Shown in pieces: positions 15,979 to 24,870 of a DNA stretch of 64,000 nt. The translations under genes were made by a program, and so were the position numbers. Origin of the DNA: Nostoc sp. UHCC 0302. GTDB taxonomy: Bacteria; Cyanobacteriota; Cyanobacteriia; Cyanobacteriales; Nostocaceae. Position 1 is the first letter of the stretch, and each line of letters starts with the position of its first letter. The stretch is from assembly GCF_038096175.1 (NCBI RefSeq), contig NZ_CP151099.1, positions 4,186,501-4,250,500 on the forward strand. The letters are read 5' to 3'. The notes under the pieces are model-generated. The model was not told the origin of the DNA. It saw only the letters and a list, made by a program, of their open reading frames with translations, and made no database searches.

Positions 15979-16639
15979 ACGCGCTACAGCAATTTCTAGT
16001 TAAATAAAACCTATCCAACTCTTCAGGCAATTCAAAATTAAGAATCCATTTTTTTGTATTTTGAATTGCAGAGACCTTGGAACGCTGGTAGAAACAGCAC
16101 AACAATAGGCTTCGGCGATCTAATCGGCTCTGTAAAGCCCTTATCCTGAGAAGGGTTTTACAGAGAAGCTTTAAACAAACAAATTATATATTTTTGGATA
16201 TTAATGTGATATGTATCTGTTAACTTTGTAAAAAAAGTGTAATTTTGCTGTAAAAGCCTAGTCTAATTCATCAATTAACTGTATTTTATAAAATAACTAT
16301 TATTAAAAATATTTATCAAAAGTAGTTCCAAGACTTTAGGAAATGGGTAAGCAATATTTGTAGATTTTTAGTATGTTAACTACCTTGGGAATGAATCGTT
16401 AAGATAAAATTTCCCACCAGAGTTGTATAGTAATACAAATTGAGTAATGATAAATAAATAATTATACACCTATCAACTTTTTAGCTTTTTGTATTTTTAT
16501 ATGTAATTAAGAATTGTTATTTTTATATAAAATTTAGTTATAATATATAAAAATCTATTTTTTATATCAATCAATTACTAACTTCTAACTATTTTACTTT
16601 AGAGGATTTAAAACTTTTAAATAGCAATTTTAGGGAAAA
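15979..16639. other. AT-rich spacer with one strong hairpin
   Basis: The only clear structure is a hairpin (16128-16142 pairing with 16151-16165: CTCTGTAAAGCCCTT with AAGGGTTTTACAGAG, one mismatch, 8-base loop). It may terminate the radical SAM gene from a distance or act as an orphan palindrome. The rest (16200-16639) is about 80 percent AT with no supported gene. Confidence 0.55.
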
Positions 16640-17050
16640 ATGTATTTACTTAATTATAAATTTACCAAAAAATTTTATTCATATACGAATAGGCTCATAC
16701 TGTTTATTTTTCTGCTAGTCACCCTTACTGCTTGCACTGAGACAAATTCATTAGTTGGTACGTGGGCTTCTGAAAGTGGCAAAGTAAAATGGATAATTAC
16801 GAGAAAAAAAGATAAATTGAGTGTCTCTGTTAATAGTAACAATGTAAATATAGGAGTTTATCCAGTCGAAGCATCGGAAAAAGAATTTACATTTAGAGCA
16901 AATCTTGGTGTTGCAGTGGGAAAATTTAATTGCTCTATAACAACTAATAATAATAAAGACTCCATGAGTTGCAAGAGGACAGTTACTAGTTTTTTATCAA
17001 AGCATACTAAGTCATTCAAGATGCTCAGGCGGAAAAAAGTCACATTGTAA
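16640..17050 (+). CDS. Putative lipoprotein, unknown
   Basis: AGGG lies just before the ATG. The N-terminus has basic residues followed by LILFIFLLVTLTAC, a lipobox with Cys32 as the lipidation site. The mature part (about 104 residues) starts with TETNSLVGTWASESGKVKWII, a lipocalin-like or small beta-barrel opening, and ends in a basic tail. It is expected to be anchored to a membrane facing the periplasm. Codon use is AT-rich compared with the neighbours. I recognise no family. Confidence 0.72.
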   Translation: MYLLNYKFTKKFYSYTNRLILFIFLLVTLTACTETNSLVGTWASESGKVKWIITRKKDKLSVSVNSNNVNIGVYPVEASEKEFTFRANLGVAVGKFNCSITTNNNKDSMSCKRTVTSFLSKHTKSFKMLRRKKVTL

Positions 17051-17463
17051 TAATATTCAGTATGAATTCTATACGACTAATACATGAAAAAATAGGTTTT
17101 AATCCCCTGTTAAATCTTCTCCTTGGGAGACCAAGGCAAAGGCTTTATACCAATTTACGAAAATCTTAATACATCTATATTTCTCGTAGGGACACGGCAA
17201 TGCCGTGTCCCTACCAAAGTATTTGTATCATTCTTAAAGTGAAATGGTATTAGTCGTCTTCTCTTAAAGAGAAACCCCAAGGGCGAACAATCAGCGCAAA
17301 GTCGAGCCAGGCGACTAGCGTCTGAGACGAGAAAGCCTCGGCTCAGAACTTTGTGAGACAGTGGCAGATTTTAATCTGCCACTAATTGATTCTGGCTTAT
17401 GAATTCTTCGTCAAATGAGTTAAGCCATTAGAAAGTGAGGAAATAGTACTAATTTAGTCATTA
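17051..17463. other. Spacer with MITE-like element (17147-17250) and dispersed repeat
   Basis: Bases 17147-17250 start ATACCAATTTAC and end GTGAAATGGTAT, imperfect terminal inverted repeats. The centre is a perfect 14-bp palindrome (GTAGGGACACGGCA and its complement, 17186-17214). A GC-richer dispersed repeat with GGCGAACAATC..GGCGACTAGCG text lies at about 17280-17345. No gene is supported. Confidence 0.5.
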
Positions 17464-17631
17464 CTACCGTAATATCATTGGTAAACCAGCAATAATAAAA
17501 GCAATACTTGTCCAAATATAAAAGCGCTCAACATTTACTTCATCCAAAGCAGCACTTATTTGAGTAATTGCCAATAATAGCAATGTTAAGAGCAATACAA
17601 AGAAAGCAGGAGAATAAAAATTAATCATCAT
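17464..17631 (-). CDS. 55-residue two-pass membrane protein, unknown
   Basis: This short frame encodes MMINFYSPAFFVLLLTLLLL (helix 1), a polar loop ALDEVNVERF and a second helix IWTSIAFIIAGLPMIL. TGAGGATGA directly upstream is a good ribosome-binding site for the second of two adjacent ATG codons. Hydrophobicity, charge placement and the binding site make it a likely real gene. It lies downstream of the - strand copy of the 126-nt element, about 160 bases away. Confidence 0.65.
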   Translation of the reverse strand: MMINFYSPAFFVLLLTLLLLAITQISAALDEVNVERFYIWTSIAFIIAGLPMILR

Positions 17632-17790
17632 TCATCCTCACAATTTTTATACGAAAATAGTTATTGATTCAACGAGAAATAAATAATTAAGCACAGCCAG
17701 ACAGCATCTGTATCTATCTGCCATATCGCTACACTCAGCAGTCGTCATAAAAAATTAGTAGTAGCACTCTGTAGAAACAACTAAGCTTTT

Positions 17791-17916
17791 GCCTAAATGA
17801 AACCCTAAGAATGAATTTACAATCTTAGGGCTGTTTTACCTGACCAAGTTCACATTTTATATTTAAAAATGCCCTAATTCCTAAAACATAAAAGACATAA
17901 TTATGAGTTTTGAGTC
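17791..17916 (-). ncRNA. 126-nt dispersed structured element, copy 2 (candidate small RNA)
   Basis: Read on the - strand it shares GACTC..ATGTCTTT, ATTTTTAAA, GGTCAGGTAAAACAGCCC and GGGTTTCATTTAGGC with the + strand copy at 3085-3210. The stem is CCCTAAGA / TCTTAGGG, different from copy 1 but still fully paired. The 12-base loop matches copy 1 only when inverted. Expression is not established. Confidence 0.45.
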
Positions 17917-18049
17917 TAAATATCAATTGTCAAAATTAGTAGATTTATTATCTATTTAATTGGAAACTTTATACGAATAATCTTTATATTTTTTCTGAAA
18001 TACCTGATACAGATATCCACTAAAAGCGGAAGTCTCTACGCCTCTAATA

Positions 18050-18152
18050 CTCTGCCACTGAAAAATTGAGGAGTATACGCTGTCTATAGTTGGTGTTTTA
18101 GCGAAAACAGCGTATACTCCGAACCTATCAAATAAAACTTGACAGAATACTA
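18050..18152. repeat. Dispersed repeat family, copy A
   Basis: The copy has GAGTATACGCTGTCTATAGTTGG in the left part, a 14-bp inverted pair GGAGTATACGCTGT / ACAGCGTATACTCC, and ends GAACCTATCAAATAAAACTTGACA. A second copy lies at 38025-38130, with the same ends but a different inner palindrome. Confidence 0.6.
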
Positions 18153-18361
18153 CAGCTAATTCATTTATTGCAAAGAGTTTTGAATTGGTGTTAGCTTAAC
18201 TTTATTAAGAGAAAATACCAGGAATTATGTCTAGTTAATAGGAGCTTTTGCTGATTTATAAATTAGAGTTTGGAAATTTTCCAGAAGCGATCGCCTCTGT
18301 TTTTGGAGCAATCACAGCAGTTACTGGCGATAGTTTATGCACCAATAATAAATGTCAAAAT

Positions 18362-18952
18362 CTATTTAATCCAACGGTTTGTCGCCTCAGCAATGCGGTA
18401 TCCAAAGCGTTCTGCTGTTAGGCGATCGCCTGGGTGAAGCAATGCTTCCTCACCGCTGAGATCGAGAGGGCTTTGCCCCATTACACCCAGAAATCCACCT
18501 AATCGATTTATCCCATCATCCTTTCCAAACAAAAAGCTTTGCAAGTCTCCTACATTCACCCAAATCATTCCGTGCTGAGCTGCGTTCGTCGCTAAATATA
18601 GCAGTGTCCCTTGCTTGTCGCCACTAGGGGAGCTAGAGTGCGTAAAAGCCGCAGCGATTTTATCTTTCCATCCGTGCTTGAACCAAATTTCGCTTGTTGC
18701 GTCAATAAATGCCTTGAATTGGGCTGATATACCACCCATATAGGTTGGTGAGCCAAATACAATCGCATCTGCCTGATTGAGCTTTTCTATAATTGCGTCA
18801 TTTTTCCAGCGACCATTTGTGATCTGCTCGCCAGTAATCCGCAGCAATTCAACAGTGGTGTTTTCAGCTTGGTTTGCACCTTCGGCAATAGCCTCAGCTA
18901 ACAGATGAGTATGACCAGCACCAGAAAAGTAGATAATTGCAATGGTGGACAT
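18362..18952 (-). CDS. Flavodoxin-fold NAD(P)H-dependent oxidoreductase (WrbA-like)
   Basis: The N-terminus AIIYFSGAGHTHLLAEAIAEG is the FMN phosphate-binding loop of the flavodoxin superfamily. FGSPTYMGGISAQFKAFIDAT is the second FMN contact characteristic of WrbA and related NAD(P)H:quinone reductases. The length of 196 residues fits. It is presumably a soluble FMN enzyme that reduces quinones or other small acceptors by two electrons. No operon partner is evident; a HIP1 octamer lies just downstream. Substrate and regulation cannot be read from the sequence. Confidence 0.85.
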   Translation of the reverse strand: MSTIAIIYFSGAGHTHLLAEAIAEGANQAENTTVELLRITGEQITNGRWKNDAIIEKLNQADAIVFGSPTYMGGISAQFKAFIDATSEIWFKHGWKDKIAAAFTHSSSPSGDKQGTLLYLATNAAQHGMIWVNVGDLQSFLFGKDDGINRLGGFLGVMGQSPLDLSGEEALLHPGDRLTAERFGYRIAEATNRWIK

Positions 18953-19067
18953 AGAAAACTTTGGTCAATTTTTTGACTTTAAGCGATCGAACAATATCAT
19001 AGGGACTACTTGGTCTTAAAGTAAAGTATAAATTTTATTTTGGGCTGAAACTGCCGCAGTTCTGACT

Positions 19068-19868
19068 CTACTGGTTGGTAACAACGTACCAAACCAAACT
19101 TTGAATCGTTTCAGCGTCTTTTTCACTTAAACTTTCCAACTCAATTGTCTCACTCTCTTCTGGAGTGTTAAATTGATTGCTGTATACACGACGGCTCAAT
19201 CCAACCGGACTCTTACCATAAAATATTGTGTAAAATACGCATCCTCCTACATATGAACCAATCGGGCTAGGGTGGCTTTGATCTGAATAATAAAGTTGTA
19301 ACTTCGGATTTGCTTCTTGAATTTTTTGCCAAGCAATTCCGACAGGTGCAACTTTGGCTTTCAATTCTCTAGCAATTCCCGTGTATGAATCGGTCAATAT
19401 TTGTTGTGTTTCCGGTCGATTTTGTTTAGCCCAAGTCAAATAGAAAACTGTTTGTGAATTAACTCGCTTGATTTGAGCATCAAAAAGACGAGCATATTTG
19501 TACATCTCCTTTGGGTTGCTAATTGGTAACGTACTCTGCTCTTGTAGTACTACATAGTCCCATCGTTTGGCTTTCAGCAACCTGAGTGCTTCACCGCGTT
19601 CCCAATGGTTTTTGAGTGTCGCTCCACCTACAGCGACCATTTCAGTTTCCAACTTTCTATTTTCTCTTACTGAAGCAGCCAACTGTTGGATCAACCAAGG
19701 AAGATTATTCACATAGGTATAGCTATTACCAATAAATAAAACTCTGATTGATTGCTCAGATCCTTTGTGGAAATCTGCTGCAACCTGTCTACCAGTTGTC
19801 ATTCCTATGTAGGCACTCATTAAAAAGAGGATTAATATCAGCCAATATACTATGCTTTTGTTTGTCAT
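19068..19868 (-). CDS. Membrane-anchored or exported SGNH/GDSL-like hydrolase
   Basis: The N-terminus (IVYWLILILFLMSAYIGM) is a signal anchor. RVLFIGNSYTYVNNLPWLIQ is the block I region with the nucleophile Ser in GNS, as found in SGNH variants. DYVVLQEQSTLP is a block II/III-like stretch, and DQSHPSPIGSYVGG gives the C-terminal Asp-x-x-His pair. The fold predicts an esterase/lipase or carbohydrate deacetylase acting in the periplasm. The 266-residue length is normal. Substrate unknown; the downstream HEAT-repeat gene has the same direction but is 90 bases upstream in transcription order, so co-transcription is possible. Confidence 0.75.
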   Translation of the reverse strand: MTNKSIVYWLILILFLMSAYIGMTTGRQVAADFHKGSEQSIRVLFIGNSYTYVNNLPWLIQQLAASVRENRKLETEMVAVGGATLKNHWERGEALRLLKAKRWDYVVLQEQSTLPISNPKEMYKYARLFDAQIKRVNSQTVFYLTWAKQNRPETQQILTDSYTGIARELKAKVAPVGIAWQKIQEANPKLQLYYSDQSHPSPIGSYVGGCVFYTIFYGKSPVGLSRRVYSNQFNTPEESETIELESLSEKDAETIQSLVWYVVTNQ

Positions 19869-19960
19869 TGCTCCTGAGATTTTTGCAGCATAACTGATGA
19901 GTAGAAGTCAGGAGTGGGGAAGTAGGGGAGAAAAGGTCAAGACTTGGAACTCAGCACTGT

Positions 19961-20629
19961 TTAAATTGATGCACTTTCTAAAGCTGCTGCTACTACCTGA
20001 TAATGTTCATCTTGCTGGAGTTTGGCGATTAACTCTTTGGCTTGCGTATCTTGACAGCCATGTAGAGCGATCGCTGTTTGCCATCGGTTTCGCCAGTATG
20101 AATCTTGTGCAAGTTCTGTTAATAGTAGCAGAGCTTCATTCTTAAAAGAAGATTTCAACAATTGACCAAGGGCGAAGATCCCTGCTTCTATAACTGTTTG
20201 TGTCTCATCCTTAAGAGACTCTACTGCAATAGCAAATAAAACGTCATAATGTTTAGTCTCTATCAAGAGAGAAATTACTGTCTGCCTAACTAACCAGTTT
20301 TCAGAACGCTCAAACAGTTTTTGCAGCAAGGGAACTGCCACATCTCCAAAATCAAAAAGAGAGTTTGCCGCTTCCGCTAGCACATTCCCATCTTGTTCAT
20401 GTTCCAAAATTTGTTCCAAAGCCTGAAATGAAGTTTCAGTTCGGTGGTTACCTAAACCCATCACCGCAAGACGACAAAGTGCAACATCTTTTTCATTGGC
20501 TAGCTTTTGAAGTATGGGAATAGCTATCTCTGAAGGAAAGTTTGCCAGTTCATCTAAGGCGGCTTTGCGCTGATTCAAGGCTTTGGCGCGTAGGTTCAAC
20601 TCAATCTGCTCGATTCGCTTTTGATTCAT
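19961..20629 (-). CDS. HEAT-repeat protein
   Basis: The 222-residue product is entirely helical and contains five to six HEAT-like repeats of about 31 residues, for example IAIPILQKLANEKDVALCRLAVMGLGN and VAVPLLQKLFERSENWLVRQTVISLL. Related proteins in cyanobacteria include phycobilin lyase-type and scaffold proteins, but the residues of lyase families were not recognised. A protein-protein interaction role in the cytosol is inferred. It ends 92 bases before the SGNH-like gene on the same strand. Confidence 0.8.
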   Translation of the reverse strand: MNQKRIEQIELNLRAKALNQRKAALDELANFPSEIAIPILQKLANEKDVALCRLAVMGLGNHRTETSFQALEQILEHEQDGNVLAEAANSLFDFGDVAVPLLQKLFERSENWLVRQTVISLLIETKHYDVLFAIAVESLKDETQTVIEAGIFALGQLLKSSFKNEALLLLTELAQDSYWRNRWQTAIALHGCQDTQAKELIAKLQQDEHYQVVAAALESASI

Positions 20630-21030
20630 TTAGCTAGCCAAGTTGATATTAAATTCTAGAGTATGATACCAATTTTCTAAAAGTGAATTACATATCAATA
20701 TCTGTGTCCAGTGACGTTCTAGCGATCGCCAAGCCAAGCGTCTCCGTTATTACAAGGGTAGTATGTGCAAGCTATGAACCTGGAACTAGCGTTCATCTCG
20801 GTAATTTTGCCATTCATTTAGATATGTAACAACTATTGCCACCTCGCGAGTATTCAAGCGTTCAGTTAGTTGTGATTAGTATTACTAACAGAAGGTGATT
20901 ATAAGCATTTACAGGATAATTCACATTCTCATATTATCTACTTAGCATTAACTTAATATATGTGCAGTACATATAACTAGTAGATGATTCAAGTACATAC
21001 TACCCCCAAACGGGATTGTCAAAGGTAATT
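20630..21030. other. Spacer, nothing recognised except a HIP1 site
   Basis: The stretch contains a HIP1 octamer near 20723 and an ATACCAATTTT motif near 20668 like the ends of MITE-like elements elsewhere in this window. No gene is supported. Confidence 0.5.
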
Positions 21031-21210
21031 ATGAATAAAAAATGGGCAGTTAAACGACTTACGGTCAACCTCACAGTAGAAGAGATCAAAAAACTCGAAG
21101 GCTACTGTGCAAACACAGGAAGACCAGCAACTGACGTAATTCGAGAATTGCTGCGGAGTCTTGATGTTGACTTAAAGGAAGTATCTGAGATTTCGCACTC
21201 TTCTCAATAA
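21031..21210 (+). CDS. Small ribbon-helix-helix (CopG-like) DNA-binding protein
   Basis: AAAGGTAATT precedes the ATG at 21031; a TTG five codons upstream is less likely. The 59-residue product has the RHH layout: a beta strand KRLTVNLTVEEIKKLEGYC, then helices with a turn at NTGRPATDVIRELLRSL. Such dimers bind short operators and often regulate toxin-antitoxin modules or their own gene. No toxin is adjacent; the next gene is 970 bases away. Its target is unknown. Confidence 0.75.
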   Translation: MNKKWAVKRLTVNLTVEEIKKLEGYCANTGRPATDVIRELLRSLDVDLKEVSEISHSSQ

Positions 21211-22183
21211 CTAGGGTTTACTACTAGTACCGCTACGCGTAATTCATAATTACGTTTTCACAAAGGTTTCAGGCATTCTCAATGGATGGTTTATTTACGC
21301 CGTGCTGTACTAGTTAAAAGTTGATAACTTAACTCAATCGGTAAGACTGAGAGTAGTACGTTTTGGAATTGTAGTGAGAACAAAAATAAATGAAAATAGC
21401 AAACTAAAATTTGTAATGCATAGATATATATATTTTGCATCCAACTCAGGAGATACTATTAATATACCTTAATATGTATTTCCAATATTGTTGAAAGCAA
21501 ATAAGCTGTTATTACCAGTCTATTGGTAATATGGTGACTTTATTAACGGATACTTAAGTTTAGAAAAAACTTAAGTATCTTTCTTTACCAATTTTTAATA
21601 ACCCACTTTAAAAGATTTAGTACTTGGTAGAAAATATAAGCGATCGCTATTGTAGCAATTAGAATATCTACGCTAGTTTCAATCTCGCCTTCCGAAATGA
21701 TCAGCCAGAGTGATTGAGCCGCTTTTTAGTATATACCTCAAAAAAGACTGTACGGGACTTTGAGAGGTTCTAGCGCTAAGGCTTAAAATCGGCGTTCAGA
21801 CTTTTCCTCTCTCTGTACGGTTCAATTCTAAAATCTTATTCTCACAAATTAGACAGGATTGTTGTATACGCCTACAAGACAGTTTCCGTAACCAGAAATT
21901 TAGGCAAAACAAAGAGTAGACTTCTCAAAAGTAAGATTTTGTTGAAACTTAAAACTTTACTATCGAAGGTATTCAGCTCTACCTATAGTATGGTCAATAA
22001 TTTCTATTTTATTTAAATTTCATTACTTAAGCTAGAAGAAGCTATTATCTATCACCTTTAATATAAAATGTAGCCAAATATATGTAAATAATTTATGTAA
22101 ATAATTTATTTATATAGTTTTGGAAAATTTTGCTTCCTTTTAATCAGATTACTAATCACTCTAATTTTTAGAGTTTTACAGGC
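21211..22183. other. 970-base gene-free region with orphan hairpins
   Basis: A hairpin TATTACCA/TGGTAATA (21510-21531) is followed by a 13-bp terminator-like stem (21549-21579). A GC-richer stretch at about 21700-21830 includes two copies of CTGTACGG. There is a HIP1 octamer near 21640. No coding frame is supported, so the terminator may belong to an unannotated small RNA or to the RHH gene. Confidence 0.5.
21549..21586 (+). terminator. Terminator-like hairpin (GATACTTAAGTTT stem)
   Basis: A perfect 13-bp stem (21549-21561 with 21567-21579) with a five-base loop AGAAA is followed by TTTCTTT on the + strand. The nearest + strand gene ends 340 bases upstream. Confidence 0.6.
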
Positions 22184-22714
22184 ATGAATACACTTGATAA
22201 AAACCAGTCTGAACAAAATACCACTAGCCGAAATAGTAGTGGAAATAAAGGACGCTGGGACTTAGTAATAATGGCTACTTTAGTTATGATGGCTGCAATG
22301 GTTAAAACTGGCATCATTAACGTCGAAGATCCAAAAAATTCTCCTCAGCTTACTAGCACATCAGAACTAGTCACTAATCCTGATGAATTCATGAGTAAAA
22401 CTGTAACAATTAAAAGCAAACCTATTCAGAAAGTTGGTCTAAGTTCTTTCACGGTAGATGATAAACAATTATTTAGTAATAACTCTATAGTAGTTGTGAA
22501 CGCTTCAGGTGTACCTTTCGATCTGCCTATTGGCAAAAATATAGAAGTTCAAGTTACTGGTGAAGTTCGGCAATTAAAACTTCCAGAAATTGAGCGAGAA
22601 TTTAGTTTAAATTTAGAAGAAAAATACTACACGAAGTATATAAACAAGCCTGCGATTATTGCTCAGTCTATTAAACTTGCTGACCAAGATAGTCAAAATG
22701 CTCAACTGCAATAA
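22184..22714 (+). CDS. Membrane-anchored protein with OB-like domain, unknown
   Basis: A polar Asn/Ser-rich N-terminus of 25 residues is followed by one transmembrane helix (LVIMATLVMMAAMVKTGII). A globular domain of about 120 residues then contains TSELVTNPDEFMSKTVTIKSKPIQKVGLSSFTVDD and IGKNIEVQVTGEVRQL. The alternating pattern resembles small OB-fold domains of cyanobacterial membrane proteins, although no family name is certain. It probably faces the periplasm or lumen. It stands alone. Confidence 0.72.
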   Translation: MNTLDKNQSEQNTTSRNSSGNKGRWDLVIMATLVMMAAMVKTGIINVEDPKNSPQLTSTSELVTNPDEFMSKTVTIKSKPIQKVGLSSFTVDDKQLFSNNSIVVVNASGVPFDLPIGKNIEVQVTGEVRQLKLPEIEREFSLNLEEKYYTKYINKPAIIAQSIKLADQDSQNAQLQ

Positions 22715-22944
22715 AATCTTGAAGCTTCGGCTGCGCTCAGCATAAGTAAGCTCAGCTTCAACACTGAGCGTAACCGAAGTGTTAAATTATAAAGTATAAA
22801 ATAGACTTTCAAACGATTATCTTAACTCTTCAAATTTTTGGTCGTGCGTGATGTTTGAGAATCATCAAATGTCTTTAAAAAAGAGTATTATGGCATGATA
22901 CACCTACAATATTTTATTTGTAAATATCTTTCAGAAAAAGCTGC

Positions 22945-23646
22945 TTAAGCTTCTAGGCTAGCAAGTAAAAAACCTTTGATGAGCGAATGTGGCTGTTTTG
23001 GTGTTGAGGAAGTCTGTGGCACAAACAAGCTCGCTAAGAAAAACTTATGGTTAGATAACTCGAAAATGCGGGGTTCATTGTTCTGGTCAAATCCGGTAAT
23101 TTTCAATCCAGCTTTTTCGATTACACTTCGGTAAGCTGGGTTAATACCAAAGTGACAGAAATGTTCTTCTATAGTTGTGCTATTGCTATAAAGGAGATGA
23201 GCTATTGTATTTGGCTGAATGTTCACTATCATGTGCTTTCCAGCTATTTCACAAGTAAGTGAAGTAAGAACCAAACTCTGAGCATTTGGCTCGAATTCAG
23301 CACTAGTTGCATCTTTGATATTAAGCACGTTACGAGCAAACTCCAAAATTGCATATTGGAATCCTGCACAAGTTCCAATGTAGGGAATGTTATGCTCCCG
23401 TGCAAATTGAATACCTCGAATTGTACCCTCCAGAACACGAACGTCACCAGGTGCGCCCCAGACGCCATCGAATTGTTCCAAGAATTTGACATTATCAGGT
23501 TCCAACAGCGATTCTGTTGGTATCCACTGAGATTTAACTTGAATACCCAAGGTTAATGCTGCATCTTGGAGTGCTTTGTCAGTTGCCACTTGAGTTACAG
23601 AGCTTGGATTATAGTCTCCAATAATACCAATTTTAATTATTTTCAT
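22945..23646 (-). CDS. CTP-synthase-related class I glutamine amidotransferase domain protein, atypical
   Basis: The 233-residue protein is a stand-alone class I GATase domain similar to the C-terminal part of CTP synthase (PyrG). It has GIIGDYNPSS at the N-terminus, FDGVWGAPGDV and the nucleophile elbow GTCAGFQYA with Cys93. At the end, where CTP synthase has the His-Pro-Glu of the catalytic triad, it reads HKFFLASLFVPQTS. The usual His and Glu are therefore Val and Gln, so ordinary glutaminase activity is doubtful. Related stand-alone proteins are known, often with altered triads. No synthetase partner is nearby. Confidence 0.8.
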   Translation of the reverse strand: MKIIKIGIIGDYNPSSVTQVATDKALQDAALTLGIQVKSQWIPTESLLEPDNVKFLEQFDGVWGAPGDVRVLEGTIRGIQFAREHNIPYIGTCAGFQYAILEFARNVLNIKDATSAEFEPNAQSLVLTSLTCEIAGKHMIVNIQPNTIAHLLYSNSTTIEEHFCHFGINPAYRSVIEKAGLKITGFDQNNEPRIFELSNHKFFLASLFVPQTSSTPKQPHSLIKGFLLASLEA

Positions 23647-23950
23647 CAGCTTGTCTCTGGAAGATGGTTAAAAAAGAATTCATAATGCAGAAGGTAAAAA
23701 AGACTAAAGTTGCAGCATAGAACCAAAAAGCCATTGCAATTAGTACTCATATCCTTCGTTTACTCAGCACTGTTTCGGTGAGTATTTGAAAGTCCAGATA
23801 ACCGAACTTTCTAGTGCTTGTTTTAACTACTTGTATAAACTCTCCTTAGTAAAGCATGATAAGTGAATAAGGGCATCGATTTAATTCTATGTCTATGTCA
23901 GTAATCTGCCCTTCGAATAACAAAAGTAAACTGATCTGCCTTCTTTCATT
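23647..23950. other. Spacer, nothing recognised
   Basis: This AT-rich stretch between divergent genes contains no repeat or frame that I can support. Confidence 0.5.
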
Positions 23951-23980
23951 GTGCAGATTTTAAAAGTTCAAATCAGTGTT

Positions 23981-24235
23981 ATGCAACTAGTAAAAAAAGT
24001 TGAGAAGCCCGTTCTCAGGAATATCAAAAAAACAGGGCAACCAAAAGAGCAAAGCTTTCGAGCCGATACTGTTAATACTCAAGAGTTAACAGTGACAAAT
24101 ACAAACCAAGAAAAAGTGTTTGTCAGAGAGCATAACTATATCCCACTTAGTAATCATTCTGTGATTGAATCTGTCGGTAATTCAGGATGGAAAGTTTCTG
24201 ATATTTGGAAGGATGTCAGATTGGATGATTTTTAA
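23981..24235 (+). CDS. 84-residue hypothetical basic protein
   Basis: The product (MQLVKKVEKPVLRNIKKTGQ...) is basic in its first third. It ends with NYIPLSNHSVIESVGNSGWKVSDIWKDVRLDDF, which reads like a folded C-terminal motif. An alternative GTG start at 23951 would add ten residues. Neither start has a strong ribosome-binding site. I do not recognise a family, and the gene is accepted mainly for its length and balanced composition. Confidence 0.45.
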   Translation: MQLVKKVEKPVLRNIKKTGQPKEQSFRADTVNTQELTVTNTNQEKVFVREHNYIPLSNHSVIESVGNSGWKVSDIWKDVRLDDF

Positions 24236-24404
24236 GGCTCGATAGTAATAAGACACCCCGGCAAGCAGTGAGGATACAGCCTGAATCAACCACATTTTGT
24301 GTAACAAAGAATTTGTAATCTTGGCGTTGCTGATTGAGAGTATGATTTTGCTTCACGCATACCGCTAAGGCGGAACTCACAGAGTAGGAGCAAAGAATAA
24401 GAGT

Positions 24405-24563
24405 TAAATAAACGTGAGTTCGACGAGTGCTATGTTGACCTCTCCCCCAGCCCCTCTCCTAGGAGGAGAGGGGAGTAAAACGATGATTTTTTCGTTGCTC
24501 CTCCCTTTCCGCTTCGGAGAGGGAGGTTGGAAGGGAGAGGTTCATCGAACTCACGTTAAATAA
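24405..24563. mobile_element. MITE copy 1 with 7-bp target duplication
   Basis: The element proper is 24412-24556 (145 bp) with 12-bp terminal inverted repeats ACGTGAGTTCGA, flanked on both sides by the direct repeat TAAATAA. The interior has two hairpins of CCCCTCTCC/GGAGAGGGG and CCTCCC/GGGAGGTT type. A closely similar copy lies at 46659-46802 and a degenerate one at 54531. There is no coding capacity, so it needs a transposase in trans. Confidence 0.88.
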
Positions 24564-24719
24564 CTGTGATTGGGTAATTTGATATCTTGATTAAGCAACG
24601 CTATCATCTTTGTTGATGAAAGTACGATTCTTAAAACAGAATTTAGAATTGATTAGTGGTTATTCTGAATTCCTGACCAATTGCACGAAATGTCACGTTT
24701 AGTGAGGCAGCGTGGCGAA

Positions 24720-24832
24720 CTAATATCAATTCAACTAATGGTTGCAACACATCCTTGGGTGAAGACGCGATTCATCGCGTCTCTACAAATGGACTATTTG
24801 TTGCATTCTTTTTTCTAATTGGTATAACCCAC
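24720..24832. repeat. MITE-like element with central palindrome
   Basis: Imperfect ends (ATATCAATTCAACTAATGG and, on the other strand, ATACCAATTAGAAAAAAGAA) surround a GACGCGATTCATCGCGTC palindrome. It lies directly upstream of the carotenoid oxygenase gene and could affect its promoter. Confidence 0.4.
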
Positions 24833-24870
24833 TGCCTCCTCTATTTCTTGATAAATAAGACAAAATAATC

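Noticed and set aside
21748-21830. Possible tRNA or structured RNA with GGTTCAATTC text
   Set aside because: No cloverleaf could be drawn; only two CTGTACGG direct repeats are clear.
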